This document shows positions 21,261 to 32,275 of a stretch of 64,000 bases of DNA, in pieces. The stretch's first letter is position 1; every line of letters starts with the position of its first letter. Origin of the DNA: Zeus faber (taxonomy: Eukaryota > Chordata > Actinopteri > Zeiformes > Zeidae). The notes beneath the pieces are model-generated. The model was not told where the DNA came from. It did not search any database and saw only the letters and a list, made by a program, of their open reading frames with translations. The stretch is taken from contig OY482852.1 in NCBI GenBank assembly GCA_960531495.1, forward strand, positions 29,566,871-29,630,870, read 5' to 3'. The position numbers were made by a program, and so were the translations under genes.

Positions 21261-22298
21261 TTTTGAGGCATCTTATAACCTCCCCCCTTGCACAATGGTC
21301 ACCGTGCGCATTTATTTTGGGAAATTGGACCACGCTGCCATCTCATTACTTCCTGTTTACAGGCCCTGAATCATATGTGGAAAGGTAGTGACGAGGGACG
21401 TAAAGCGGTGTTCGGACATATCAGAGGCTGAGCTTCAGACACTCTGAGTGACGTTGACTGGGACATGTTCCTATCAAGTTCCAGTGATATTCTTACCTTC
21501 TACTTTAAGGGCCTTCTACCCTGAATCAAGTTCCTCTGTGTGTCTGATTTGTCTGATGCAATACTGTTCCCTGCCTCTTCTTTGTCTCTTCTAGGTGGTG
21601 TCTCTTTCCATTTTATATGCTTTCTTGATTGGTGTTTCTGCCCCTCCCTCAGTGTTAAGGTGAAGTCTCACTGCAACCTGCCTGTCATATCTCGTATGCT
21701 GTCCTCATTGATGTCTAGTGGGTACTGTCCTATTCTAAATGGGTTTTGGGATAAGGGGGAGCTGTGGGGTGGGGCTCCTGGCCTTCTTGTCTTTCCATTT
21801 TCCTTTGTCTTCTTCCCCTGGCTCCTTACTATCCTCCATCATTGTCCTACATATTGCTTTAACTGTTTGTTGGTGATTTTTTTGAACTAGCCCAGCACTT
21901 CCTTTCTTTTGCTCTTTTTCCTTACCTCTTGTCACCCATGTCTTTGGCTCTGTGGTGTTTTAAGTCGCCATGTTAAAAGTCTCCTATTTTGGCCACTGTG
22001 GGTTTCTGTCATGCCACTTCTTCATTAAGTTTTGTATTTGTTTTTTGTGATCTGGATGGTGCCTTAGGATTAGTTCCACTGGGACCCCTTTCCCCTGCTT
22101 TCTGCCAACCCCCCTTTACTCTTCCCTTGGCCAGCCCCCATATTGACTTATCGTGCGCTGCTTACTAGAGACCTGGGTATTTCTGGTTCCTCATCGAGTT
22201 CCCTTGTTCAATCAATTTCCCTGCGGTGACTCTGGATTAGAATTTATTTTTTCCTTATAGTCTAATCTTACTGACCCATCTCCTTCGGGGTGTCTGAC
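21261..22298 (-). other. ERV-B interior, poorly readable
   Basis: It lies between integrase and the solo LTR. A Lys/Glu-rich minus-strand frame (21935-21735) could be gag/protease-junction sequence, but I cannot assign it. The phrase CTTCTACTTTAAGGGC occurs both at 20404 and 21496. Confidence 0.3.
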
Positions 22299-22303
22299 TA
22301 TGT

Positions 22304-22832
22304 GTCATTAATGAGGCAGATAGGACCCAGATGCAGCACACACCACGGGGGAATTATAGAAGGTTTATTTACAAGTGGGGGACAAAAGGATGTGGGAATG
22401 GAATAAAGGGCAGGTGGGTCATTCGGGTCCAGGCGGGCAGGCTAAAGGCACAGGGCTCTGAGTGTGGACAGGCCGGTGATGAGGCATAGGCAGGCAGGCT
22501 TGATCGTGGGAGGTTTTCTGGAGATGAGGGCTGGACAGGGTCAGACAAGGCAAGGAGCAACAAATACATGAGAATCCGGCAGGGAGCAGTCTGTAGAATA
22601 CCACACTAGGTGACGGTACAATCAGACGAGGTCTGGATGAGGAGCCGGGGTTCTTATTGAGAGTGGTGATGAATGCGACATGGTGCAGCTGTGCCAGCCA
22701 GGCCTGGAACCAGGAGCCACATCCATGCTTCACTGTCAGGTATAGACATGGACATACTAGATACAAGAGGGAAAGGGAGGAGAGACGCATAAGGACAACA
22801 GGGACCAGGAAGGCACGGCTGTGGCTGTGACA
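22304..22832 (-). mobile_element. Solo LTR with 5-bp target duplication
   Basis: The element starts TGTCATTAATGAGGCAGATA and ends GGCTGTGACA (TG...CA form), flanked on both sides by CTATG (22299-22303 and 22833-22837). On the minus strand it has a poly(A) signal in CTTGTAAATAAACC and then CTGCATCTGGGTCC, as in LTR-retrotransposon R regions. It is 529 bp with no internal region, so it looks like a recombined solo LTR. It sits inside ERV-B and is younger. Confidence 0.82.
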
Positions 22833-22837
22833 CTATG

Positions 22838-23376
22838 TGTGCCCACTTGCCTGTCTCCCACCTGACTCGCCTGGGACTGACGGTGATACTCAGCCATGGA
22901 TTTGGAGTCTGTCTGTCACAGCCCTCGATAGCAAACCCCTCTAGTAACCTGAATATTGGGTTGGTGGCTACCGCACTCGGATCATTGCACAACTGTTCTA
23001 ACACTTGTGCTTGCATTCTTGGGGTCCACTAGTCATGCAACACTTGCTCCCAGAGAATGTTTGGGAAATCCTCCTTTACTTGGGTTAGGGTAACAAATTT
23101 GGTAATCCCTTCTCGTCTCCATATGTTCATTCGAGCCAAAAGTGTGTGTGTATACCCCGCGTCTCTGGGTTCCCCATCCCACTCTAGTGTTCTTGTGTAA
23201 AGACTTTGTCCTAACTAAAGTGTTCTTCATCCATTAACTGTTAATCTTTAAGTTATGAGTTAGACAGCAACTCTGATTTAGGATGATTATATTAACATAT
23301 GCAGACTTTTTATTGATACTATTGATGTTGTTGTTACACTAATCTCTGTCGCAATGTAGCTTGAATGTTATTCTCC
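22838..23376 (-). other. Possible gag-like interior of ERV-B
   Basis: On the minus strand, DFPNILWEQVL and QAQVLEQLCNDPSAVATNP occur in a setting compatible with retroviral gag. The similarity is weak and I do not assign a domain. Confidence 0.3.
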
Positions 23377-23440
23377 CTTGTAAGTCGCTTTGGATAAAAG
23401 CGTCTGCTAAATGACTAAATGTAAATGTAAATGTAAATGT
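23377..23440 (+). repeat. LINE/SINE 3' tail (L2-type)
   Basis: AAGTCGCTTTGGATAAAAGC, GTCTGCTAAATGACTAAATG and tandem TAAATG are the common 3' end of fish L2-type elements and their dependent SINEs. Confidence 0.75.
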
Positions 23441-23487
23441 ACTTTTCCCAACGATCTAGGGTGGGACAATCCCCTTTTTTCTCTTAG

Positions 23488-23551
23488 TAGCCAATGCAGA
23501 GCTGGGATCCACAATCTGATAGCCAATGCAGAGCTGCAATCCACAATCTGA
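23488..23551 (+). repeat. 32-bp direct duplication
   Basis: TAGCCAATGCAGAGCT followed by a variable base pair and ATCCACAATCTGA occurs twice in direct succession (23488-23519 and 23520-23551), differing at two positions. Confidence 0.85.
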
Positions 23552-24730
23552 ACAGTGTTAATCCATTAATGCCAGAAACCCTTTCACACCTGTATTGGTT
23601 GTTTTAATAATCTCTGTGCTCTTCCTGACACTCCATCCACTCCAAGTGGTTCATATATAGTATTTTAGCTAAATCACAGACACACAACTTATTTTACCAT
23701 TATAATAGTAATATTTACAAGCACTTACAGTATATACACTTTCCTTGGCCAAGTGTTGCCCGCCCTAAGGCTCTCTAGGGACACGCGCGATTGCCATCCC
23801 TTAGGCAATTCTTAAACTCAATCAAGTCTCTGTCCGTTTGGTCCTCTCCTTCCCTTGGGATGCCCTAGCATATGGCTGTGATTGCACAGGATGAAGGGCA
23901 GTATCCACAGTAGTTTGCCGGCTTAATTTCATCTTGAACCTTTATCATCTATCCATCTGGCTCTCTTTCTAGATGCACTTCCTTAACACTAGAAAGATGT
24001 ATGTAATTACTTTGTGATGACCCCCCGAACAAGCTGTACGTTTAGTCACATCCAGGCTCTGCTCAGTCTTAGAGTAATTATAACATACACGTAGTTGTCT
24101 CTTACTAGACCTGGGAATCTAATACTTGATAACAAACCTCTGTACACCACTCTATTTTCAATAAACACAATAAGTTCGCCAATAGATTTCATTGAATACA
24201 CAACAAACATTTTCCTCTTAGTACCATAACAGCGACTAGCTTACTACGGAAGTGCTTTTTTTTGGCAATTTTGCACCTTTTCCCTGTGGTTCTTCTGTGT
24301 GTTCGGCAGCGGTTAATGGTAGCCAAACCAATCCTCCAACAAACACAAGAAAAACCACAAATCAACCAATTATAGCAACATTCAACAGACGATTATTCCT
24401 ACTTTCCACACCATGGTTTTTTCATAACACACATGCACATAGATAATTCGCATCAGCCTCAATTTTAGTTCCTTTTTCTGATTCAGTTTATAATAACAGT
24501 AATCTTTAAACTAGGCCAAGGATTTTGGTTAGTTGGAGAAGAGGCTTTTCCAATACTTGCAACCTGGGTGGAGTCCTGCACTCAGACACAAACCGAATTT
24601 ACAGAAGGAAAAAAAGCCTCTGCTTACCTTTGAATTTGGTGGCCAGTTGTGTCTCTGAGGTGCAGGCTGGTGCCGCACAGGTTCCAAGCCTTGGTCATGG
24701 TTGTCGTTTACTCCTGGCTGGCTCACCAAT
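23552..24730. other. ERV-B leader or unassigned, no gene recognised
   Basis: Mixed AT-rich sequence with no recognisable domain. Near 24720 the minus strand reads TTGGTGAGCCAGCCAGGAG directly after the probable LTR end, a plausible primer-binding-site position. Confidence 0.3.
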
Positions 24731-25085
24731 TGTCACGACCAAAAAGGTCCAGAACTGGGCCAGTAAAACGTCTGGACCTCTGGACAACACTTTATCTGTT
24801 CTGGTCTCAAAAACTTGGAAGAAAAACACAGGAACCTAGTAGAGTCTGATGCAAAAGGGTTTATGGTGTATCTGAGGGTCTAGTACAGCAATAAACAGAG
24901 AGCGGGCTCCAGAGAGCGACTGACAAACTGCACTGTCAGACCTTCCTATATACCCAAGATGTTTGTGTTTTTGTGAACTGCCCTGCCCCTCTCGGAGCAG
25001 GGAACCAGTCACAGTCTTGTTGGATGTCTCCCAAGGACCCAATTACAGTCTTTGGGATGGCATGAACAGCATGATGAAGAGGACT
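24731..25085 (-). mobile_element. Probable 5' LTR of ERV-B
   Basis: On the plus strand it begins TGTCACGACCAAAAAGGTCC. Read on the minus strand it has a TATA-like GGGTATATAGG, then CTGTTTATTGCTGTAC and an end TTGGTCGTGACA. This is the order expected of U3, R and U5. The outer boundary is not defined because I find no inverted TG end or target duplication. Confidence 0.45.
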
Positions 25086-25317
25086 GTTTAAATACCAATT
25101 CTAATTGAACCAGGAAATGCATTGGTCGATTCATGGATCAAACACCTGTTGTGAATTTTGCCGTTCAGCTCCTTGCTAGAGAACAGCAAGTTGTGCAAAA
25201 AGTACTGAAACATTGAACAGTTGGACATGTGCATTCAAAAGTTTAGAGAAGGTCAAATTAAGTTCACCTGTAAAAGTTATAGTGCATTTTAGGGTAGTGT
25301 CCAGTATATATATATAT

Positions 25318-25709
25318 AGCATTGCACAGCTGCCTCACAGCAAGAAGTTCCTGGGTTCAATTCCCGCTTGGGGCGCTGTTGGCACTGTGCTCCAGCGGGT
25401 TGTCTCCCACATAGGAGCCTTTCTGTGTGGAGTTTGCATGTTCTCCCCGTGCTCACATGGGGTTTCCTCCACCTACCATCAGTAAAGACCCCCACCAGAA
25501 ACATGCACACATCGTTTTCTGACCAGCGATGGAGACTTGGTACAAGGTCCCCGGGCACGTCGACAAATGCTGCCCACTGCTCCTGGCTGCCCCCCACCGG
25601 AGGAAGGACAAGCCAGGATGGGTCAAATGCAGAGGCCTCATTTCACCGGCCACCATCCAAAGTGTATGGATGTGTTGTGTGTTGCGTGACAATTAAAGAT
25701 TCTTCTAAT
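25318..25709 (+). mobile_element. SINE copy C
   Basis: It starts GCATTGCACAGCTGCCTCAC, has CCTGGGTTCAATTCCCGC (B-box), the core GTGGAGTTTGCATGTTCTCC and the tail GTGACAATTAAAGATTCTTC. It is nearly full length and lies just outside the probable ERV-B LTR. Confidence 0.82.
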
Positions 25710-26204
25710 TATCTTTCCTTTAAACGTATAATATATCTCTCCCATATATCCCCCCCTTTGGAGCCTTCTAAGTCCCAAAAATCAATTATCATAAGCTTGA
25801 CATTTTCTAGACAATCTAGAATCATCAAGGGCTACTTGCCAGACTGCTAGAAAAATTATCAGTATTCACATTTGGTTATCAGAAAAATTTACTCCTATTC
25901 TTATATGAGGACTTTCAACCTGTATGTTTTCGGGGCTTTCAATCTGTGTATCACATGGAGCAAGAAAAGATTACCAAATGTGCTATACCTTTTAAGCATT
26001 TACAGCCCCTGAATTTTTATCTATTTCAACATATATGATAATAAAAACAAGTAATATAAAAATACAAACCTTTGATATGATTATAAAAAAATGTGTATCA
26101 ATTTTAAATGAAAAGCAATATTTTTCAAAAATGGTGATTATCATAGAAGTTAGCATAGAAGCACACATAAATTAATAAACATAGTTATAAGTGCTATTTA
26201 AGAA
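25710..26204. other. AT-rich, nothing recognised
   Basis: AT-rich sequence between a SINE and an integrase fossil. I see no coding signal or repeat boundary. Confidence 0.4.
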
Positions 26205-26639
26205 GATCCTTGCATGCTTAGTCCTTGAATGGTAGGTGCAGGCATGGGTCGACCCATGAGCATTTCAGGCGGAGATAGATGCGTCATTCTGTTAGCCTGC
26301 ATGAGATAAGTCATTTGTGCCGGTGGTAGTGGATCTACCCTATTCAATTTGCACAAATGTTGTTTATTTTTGCCTTGAGTTTCCCATTCACCCTTTCCAC
26401 CATTCCCTGTGACTGAGGATGGTACACACAACCTAACCATTGTTTGACATGCAGCTGCTGAATCACTTGTTTTATTGTTTTCTGTAGAAAAGTTGAGCCA
26501 TTGTCCGAGCTAATCTCTGTCGGAATTCCAAACCTCAACATGACTTCTTTAGTCAAAGATTTGATCACAGTAGACGCACTCTGATCTTGCAATGGGAGTG
26601 CTTCTACCCATCTGCTGAATCTATCAATGACTACATCGA
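26205..26639 (-). pseudogene. Integrase fossil of a second minus-strand retrovirus (ERV-C)
   Basis: The minus strand reads as an integrase core, with IPTEISSDNGSTFLQKTIKQ and LGCVYHPQSQGMVERVNGKL. It is followed by wording parallel to 20800-20690 of ERV-B (NRMTHLSPPEMLMGRPMPAP here; NRIAHLTLHEMPTGRPMPMP there). It therefore belongs to a related but distinct copy. It is a short broken fragment whose edge at 26640 meets tRNA-Phe repeat sequence. Confidence 0.78.
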
Positions 26640-26742
26640 TTATAAGTTAGTCATAAATCTGATCTTCAAAAGTGTGCTTTCAGCCGATTCCTTGCCAGAA
26701 TCCCTTTTTCATTTTAGCACAAAATTGGCCATTTTTTCTATA

Positions 26743-27044
26743 CAGGTACTCCTCACTTAACAACCGAGTTCTGCTCCTATAATCAGGTTAAGTGAATTTG
26801 TCGATAAGCGAGGACCTGTGTTATTTCACGGTAAGGGGACGTGGTGTAGTGAATACTGACAGACTGCGGGAACGAGACTGAGAATGAGAACGGTGATGTG
26901 CGATGAAGTGCTTGATGCTGAGACGCCACGCACGTATTGCACACACCACGGTATTGTACACAGGGCACAATACCAACTGGTTGGAGAGCTGGTCGTAAGT
27001 CCAAACAGTCGTTAAACAGGTAGGTGAGGAGTGAGGAGTACCTG
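26743..27044 (+). mobile_element. MITE with TA duplication (Tigger/pogo-like ends)
   Basis: The ends read TACAGGTACTCCTCACTTAA and the inverse AGTGAGGAGTACCTGTA, with TA at 26741-26742 and 27045-27046. The interior (302 bp in all) does not encode a transposase. The surrounding tRNA-Phe unit continues on both sides. Confidence 0.8.
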
Positions 27045-27547
27045 TACACCTGTCTGCTGGTCTTGAATTCTGAAGCCAAGTTTTGGCTTTCAAGACATCT
27101 GTTTCAGGCAAATGTGTCAGAATTAAAATTTTCAAAGTGTTCAAAGTGTCTTTTTGATAGATAATTTAAGACTTATTATCTACCACACTTCTGAAGCCAA
27201 ATTTTGGCTTTCAAGACAAATCTGTTTTTGGTCAATGTGGCAGAATGACAATTTTCAAAGTGTTCATTTAGGGATCTTGAGTCATTATGAAGTCACTGCA
27301 ATCTATACTGCACATCAGACTGGAAGTGAAGAATACCTAGACAATTTCAGACATTATTTTTTACATTAATGGCCTTCAATTTGTTAAACATGGGACCTAA
27401 ACTTTAGATTTTTCAGTGATTGTTAAGTTGTTGTTGTTGTTAAAGATAAGTTAAGTTGTTGAAGATCAAGCCTGAAGCTGATTGTATTCTTTGGTATTGG
27501 TAGTCATGGATGTGAGTGCCACTTACACAGAATGTTGCACTTGAATG

Positions 27548-27598
27548 ACTAAAGATCTGAAAGTCCCTTCTTCCTGTTCCAGGTCCTGCTTTTGGCAA
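27548..27598 (+). pseudogene. tRNA-Phe-like remnant, unit 9
   Basis: Only ACTAAAGATCTGAAAGTCCC and a 3' end TTTTGGCA remain, but the position within the repeat unit is right (after the TTGCACTTGAATG segment). Confidence 0.4.
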
Positions 27599-28000
27599 AT
27601 GGTTCAACTGCCCTCTTGCTGTGGGTCAACTGGTCCATGCGCAGATTTTAAATCCCACAGAAATTGGCATTGTTTTCCATCACTTGTTAGGTATAAATTT
27701 CATCCTCAATTTTGGACTTTCAGCCAATTCTAAGGCAAAGTCATTTATCTATATTACCACAAATACTGATATTTTTTCTATACAGAAATTCGGTGGTCAT
27801 TATATACATGTCTGTTTATTGAAAATGTGGAATAATCTCAATATTCAACATGTTTCTTTAGGAATCGTGAGTCATTATGAAATCACTGTATTCCATATGG
27901 TGCCCATGATACCAGAAAGGAAGCTCTCCTCGTCAATTTTGGCTTAATTTCTTCTTTGAAAGGCATTCAATTTATGATGTGAGAGTGCTACTTACACAGA

Positions 28001-29785
28001 ATCGTTTCCCAGCGAAGATAAAGCGCGCAGTCAGATCTATCGCTGGATGATACAGCACTGAGATTTTAAATACATAATATTTTACGGAAGTCTTGTGCTT
28101 TGTCAATACATTCGGGAGGGTAAGCAAATTTCAATTTTATTCTTTCTGAGTTACTTCATAGGGAAGATCTTGTTGTTGTCAATAACAATAAAGCATCTGC
28201 AAAATATGCTATAAATGAGGGTTTTGAATTTAATTTGGCAAAATCAATTCAAAGATTTTGCAAAATGTATTACAAGGGCAAGGAAATTACAAAAAACGCA
28301 ATTTATTTTCTGTGCCAAGGTAAAAGACTTCAGCACCAGAAAGAACCAAAGTACAAAATACAGCTACAGTAAGAAGTGCATTTATTTCAAATGCAGAATC
28401 AAACAACTGCATTGGTTATAATATTTCAATTGAAAACTACTACTAAGACAATGTGAAGAATTAAATGTACTGAAAAACGTCCAAAATGCAACCAAAACAA
28501 ATGCCTGTGACAACTGTGCACACAATGGTGAAAACAATCTGGCTGTCATCGCAATTTCATTGATTAAATAAAATAATATAAAAACAATAAAATAAACACT
28601 ATACTCTCTGGTCTCCGGTCAAGTAAACCTTGTAGCCATTGTAGGCTACCTCAAATCCAGGTAGAAACGCCTGTCCTTCATCATAATAGATCAGGCTATG
28701 ACAGAAGTCTACAAAATATCAAATGCCTTATTAAATATCAAATAATAATAGCCAAATGTAATATGATTTATAATAAATGGACATCCTAGGATTAAGTTCT
28801 CGCTGCATTTACAGACCGCGATGATTAAAAACTGCACATGGATGACGCTGAGGTTACTTGCTGTCTGACAGATATACAAAGAATTGAATAGATGTCTTTG
28901 AAAGGTTTAAGCAAGGACAGAAACTCCAGTGTGCTGCTAACTGTTTTGCCAGCAGATTGTCCTCTTGGATACTGTAATTCCTTGCCATGGGCAGAAGGCT
29001 CTCCTTTTAAAGGAATGTGGCATGCTTTGGGGCTGATGTTCCTGTGAGAACTGCCTCTGCTTATGTGGAAATTAATCTGGTCATTTCATTCACCGGCCGG
29101 TCAATGACAGGGTAGCAAGAGAACATTCAGAGCACATCAAGGGCGGTTGGATATTCAGTTCTGACTGGACATTCAACTATGAAGTCCTGTAGAGATTGTC
29201 TCATCTTGTGTGCGTGCTTGGAGTCCATTATACAGTACTAGACTATAATAAGCTCTCTTTAGTGGCTTAAAATTATACATTACAACTGAAATGCTCTGAA
29301 ACAAAAAGTACACTTTGGAATCTGCGACTATTCTAAGCAATATAATCGGCATCATAAAAAACACGTCATCATTATTTCCACTTGTTTGCAGGTTTACAGA
29401 AGAAGTTACGTGGGTCCGTAACCTCACAAAACTGCGCATCTGTAGCAAATTCAGCAATTGGTAATTGTTTTTAACTCGAAACATTGCATATTGGTTCATG
29501 AGAAGCAGTTTTAGTCAGAAGAAAGTAAAGTAGAGGAAAGAAAAACATTTGATACAATCCTGCTGAATAGGTCAATCTATTTCCATAATGAGTGGGATTT
29601 TTATCAAGTGACAATTTTACAGTGTCCAGGTACAGCCACATTTACAGTCATACATTTACATGCACTGTATGCTCTCTTTCAAATATTGATAGACCCTATA
29701 GAATAATGATCAACTACAATCTTATAATATCTATAAGAAATGTTGCCGAAATTAGAATTCATGGACAAAAATATGTAATTACTTT
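28001..29785. other. Intergenic, no gene recognised
   Basis: AT-rich sequence without a convincing exon, RNA gene or transposon end. Short open frames here (up to 108 codons on the minus strand at 29499-29173) show no recognisable motif. Confidence 0.45.
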
Positions 29786-30169
29786 CACTTAAAGGTGCTG
29801 CATATAGATTTTAGTGGCACCTAGTGAGGTTGCAGATTGCAACCAACTGAATACCACTCCCTATGGCGGTGCAACATGACGGCCACCGTGGAAGAGACGA
29901 TGGCCACAAAATATATGAAAGGCCCTCTCTTGAGCCAGTGTTTCGTTTGTACGTTCTGGGCTACTGTAAAAAAATGGTGGTGCAACATGGCGGCCTCCGT
30001 GGAAGGGGGCCCGCCCCCTATGTAGATAAATGCAACCCATTCAAAGGTACGGCCAACACAACGATTCTTATTTTCATGGGACTATACACTAATAAAAACA
30101 TACCTATGAAAATTATATTCCATTTCTTCAAGTCCATTGCGTAAATTCTACACACTGCACCTTTAAGTG
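29786..30169 (+). mobile_element. MITE with CACTTAAAGGTGC ends
   Basis: The left end CACTTAAAGGTGC (29786-29798) and right end GCACCTTTAAGTG (30157-30169) are perfect inverses. The 384-bp interior holds two similar segments (CGGTGCAACATGACGGCC and GGTGCAACATGGCGGCCTCC) and no transposase. Confidence 0.78.
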
Positions 30170-31333
30170 TGATGGACTTTTCACTAGTTTTCAAAAGTAC
30201 AAAAGATTTCTGTTCAATGAGTCATATCCTCAGGAAAGTGCAAATTTGCAGCACGTTCAGCTGATTTTTAATTTTTTTTTCAACGTTAGAAGGTTTCAAA
30301 TGTTGATAATTTGGACCGTTGTTATAGCGCCACCATGAGGACAATTGTCTCCATTAGAGAACCCTATTTTAGACCGGACTGCTATAATAATGTTGCGTGC
30401 ATTTTCGTTCATGGAAGGACGTTTTTGTCAGAAGAGGAGAGAGGAAATTAAAGAGCAGTTATTGTTTGTCAATAATAATGATCAGTATTTAGAGGGAATA
30501 AAAAAAGTTAAGATAATGAGATTTTTTATTAAAGAAAATTATACATCAGAAAAACAGCAGTGAATTGAACAGAGAACATAAACAGGATTGTGAAAACGAT
30601 AACCTAACATTATACCAGTAATTGAAATCCAACATAAATAAATAAAAATGTCAAACAAAAGATATTTGAGGGAAGTGAGACATTTATCCTATACATTACA
30701 ATTAAGACATACATTTATTTTCGTGGCATTTAGAATCATATTATTAGTGGTACGACCATTATTATTATTACTATGATTACCATTAGTACTGTTTGTCCGC
30801 ATCTTCATTATTAGGACTGTAATGCCACAATTCATTTTCTGCAATGCTGCTTTCTCACCAGACCAAAGATAGATGTACTTACACAGATTAATTATACCAG
30901 TTTATTGCTACATATTGCTGCATACATACTATGTCTTATGACATAGTATGTATTTAGTTTACTTTAGTTAAGTTACATTTTGTCTATTTTTGTATATCTG
31001 AGTATATTCTACTTTTTTGCTTTTCTTTTCTGACTATTTGTCTATATTTGAGAATTTATACTTTCTTATTTTAACATTACTTTTTATTCTATTTTGTTTA
31101 TATTCTATTTAATTTTAACGCTCCAAAGCCTCACCAGAACAAATTCCTAGTATATGTAAATGTTCCTGGCGAATGTATCTGGTGGATTCTGACAATATTG
31201 CCACCTGCCCATATTGGGTTCAAACACTGACTCACAAGTCAGATTTACAAACATACAGTAGGATGCCAATAGGATAGGATGAGAGAATAGGAGCGAACAG
31301 GAGCGAACAGGATGCTGAAAACCATTTTAAAAC
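30170..31333. other. Intergenic, AT-rich
   Basis: No gene recognised. It contains a perfect palindrome at 30922-30953. Confidence 0.45.
30922..30953. repeat. Perfect palindrome, 14-bp arms, 4-nt loop
   Basis: The arm ATACATACTATGTC (30922-30935) is inverted as GACATAGTATGTAT (30940-30953) around a loop TTAT. Confidence 0.95.
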
Positions 31334-32275
31334 ACCAGTGCCACTGTATATTGCAGTATATCTTACCTTTACTTGTAAATGAAGTCCATTCGCCTTTCCT
31401 TCTGGACGAAGATCTCCGTGACTTTGTTGTAAAAGTCCTCTTGTTGTCCTCTGGCTCCTTTGACTTTTAAAAGTCTCTCTGCCTCAATCGAGATAACTGC
31501 CAGTGAAGAAAGCCGTCCTTGGTCAGTCCGATTTCGACTGTATGTTTTGATCCTTTTCAATGCAGAAAACGACCTTTCCACAGACGCCGTTGTTGCAGGT
31601 ATAGTGAGCACAAGCTGGAGTAACAAGTAACTGGCGTCGGTCTCCCAGTATTTATGACTTCTTGCTTTGACTGAAAGTCCAGCTTTGAACATTTTCTTAG
31701 TTTAGAAATCAAATCCTCCATTTTGAGGGCGAGAAATGGCAGCTTGTCGCTAAGCTCTACAGCGCCGCACAGCAAACTTCTTGTGTTTACTTTTCGCACA
31801 CGGGTTCGAGTTGACCGTGACCTGGCTGGTGGCAGGCTATCAGGCTGCTCACTATCGCCGCCCTCCTTGAGGCAGAGGTACTGCCTGCCTCAAGGCAAGC
31901 ATTTTCCCTGTGGATTGATGTCATATCAATAAGATGTAAATATTACACACGTACGTGAAATACATTACTGAACACCATGGAAAAGAAGACGTATACTTTT
32001 ATTACATAAAGGTGTCCTCAACCATCATATTGGAAACATACACAGAAATGGGAACAAGCGGTCTCCGAAGGAGACTCTGTTTATTTAAGCAGGAAATACA
32101 GAATTTTCTGCGATTTTTACTGTAAAAATGGTCAAAATACATTAAGAACCACACCAAAATCATAGTCCAGAGGACAAATATTAATACTTGTGTTATTTTA
32201 TTATTTCGTTTCTTTTCCCTCTCATGATGACAGGGGAGGCACAGCCTCACCTGCCTCCCCTGACTGCGCGTCACT
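31334..32275 (-). mobile_element. hAT-type DNA transposon remnant
   Basis: Minus-strand frames at 31369-31800 encode the C-terminal hAT dimerisation region. The right edge reads on the minus strand CAGTGACGCGCAGTCAGGGG, which looks like a hAT-family end, and a CAGTGCC lies at 31335. I find no matching 8-bp duplication, so the boundaries are tentative. Most of the transposase is missing. Confidence 0.55.
31369..31800 (-). pseudogene. hAT transposase C-terminal remnant
   Basis: The phrase YLLLQLVLTIPATTASVERS, then FSALKRIKTYSRNR and LSSLAVISIE, is the hAT C-terminal dimerisation motif shared by fish zinc-finger MYM-like proteins. The more N-terminal piece (31799-31557) lies in another frame, so at least one frameshift is present. 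The catalytic core is absent. Confidence 0.82.

Larger units (their letters stand above)
18110..25110 (-). mobile_element. Fossil endogenous retrovirus ERV-B, broken
   Basis: Read on the minus strand from right to left, it has a probable 5' LTR (about 25085-24731), a poorly readable gag/pol interval, integrase (21260-19968) and env (19735-18350). A solo LTR of another family has inserted into the interior. No 3' LTR is visible before the tRNA-Phe repeat resumes. It is an old copy with many breaks. It lies antisense to ERV-A and also interrupts the tRNA-Phe tandem repeat. Confidence 0.6.
26640..28000 (+). repeat. tRNA-Phe tandem repeat, block 3
   Basis: The unit resumes at TTAGTCATAAATCTGATCTT, matching 4390-4410 and 4735-4755 of block 1. 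Further unit pieces follow (AGCCAAATTTTGGCTTTCAA at 27193, GGCCTTCAATTTGTTAA at 27370, GAAGATCAAGCCTGAAGCTG at 27460). It fades out near 28000. A Tigger-like MITE interrupts it at 26743-27044. Confidence 0.75.

Noticed and set aside
24731-25085. A paired 3' LTR for ERV-B near 18110
   Set aside because: I looked for matching LTR sequence between the env fossil and the tRNA-Phe repeat and found only the 62-bp tandem unit.
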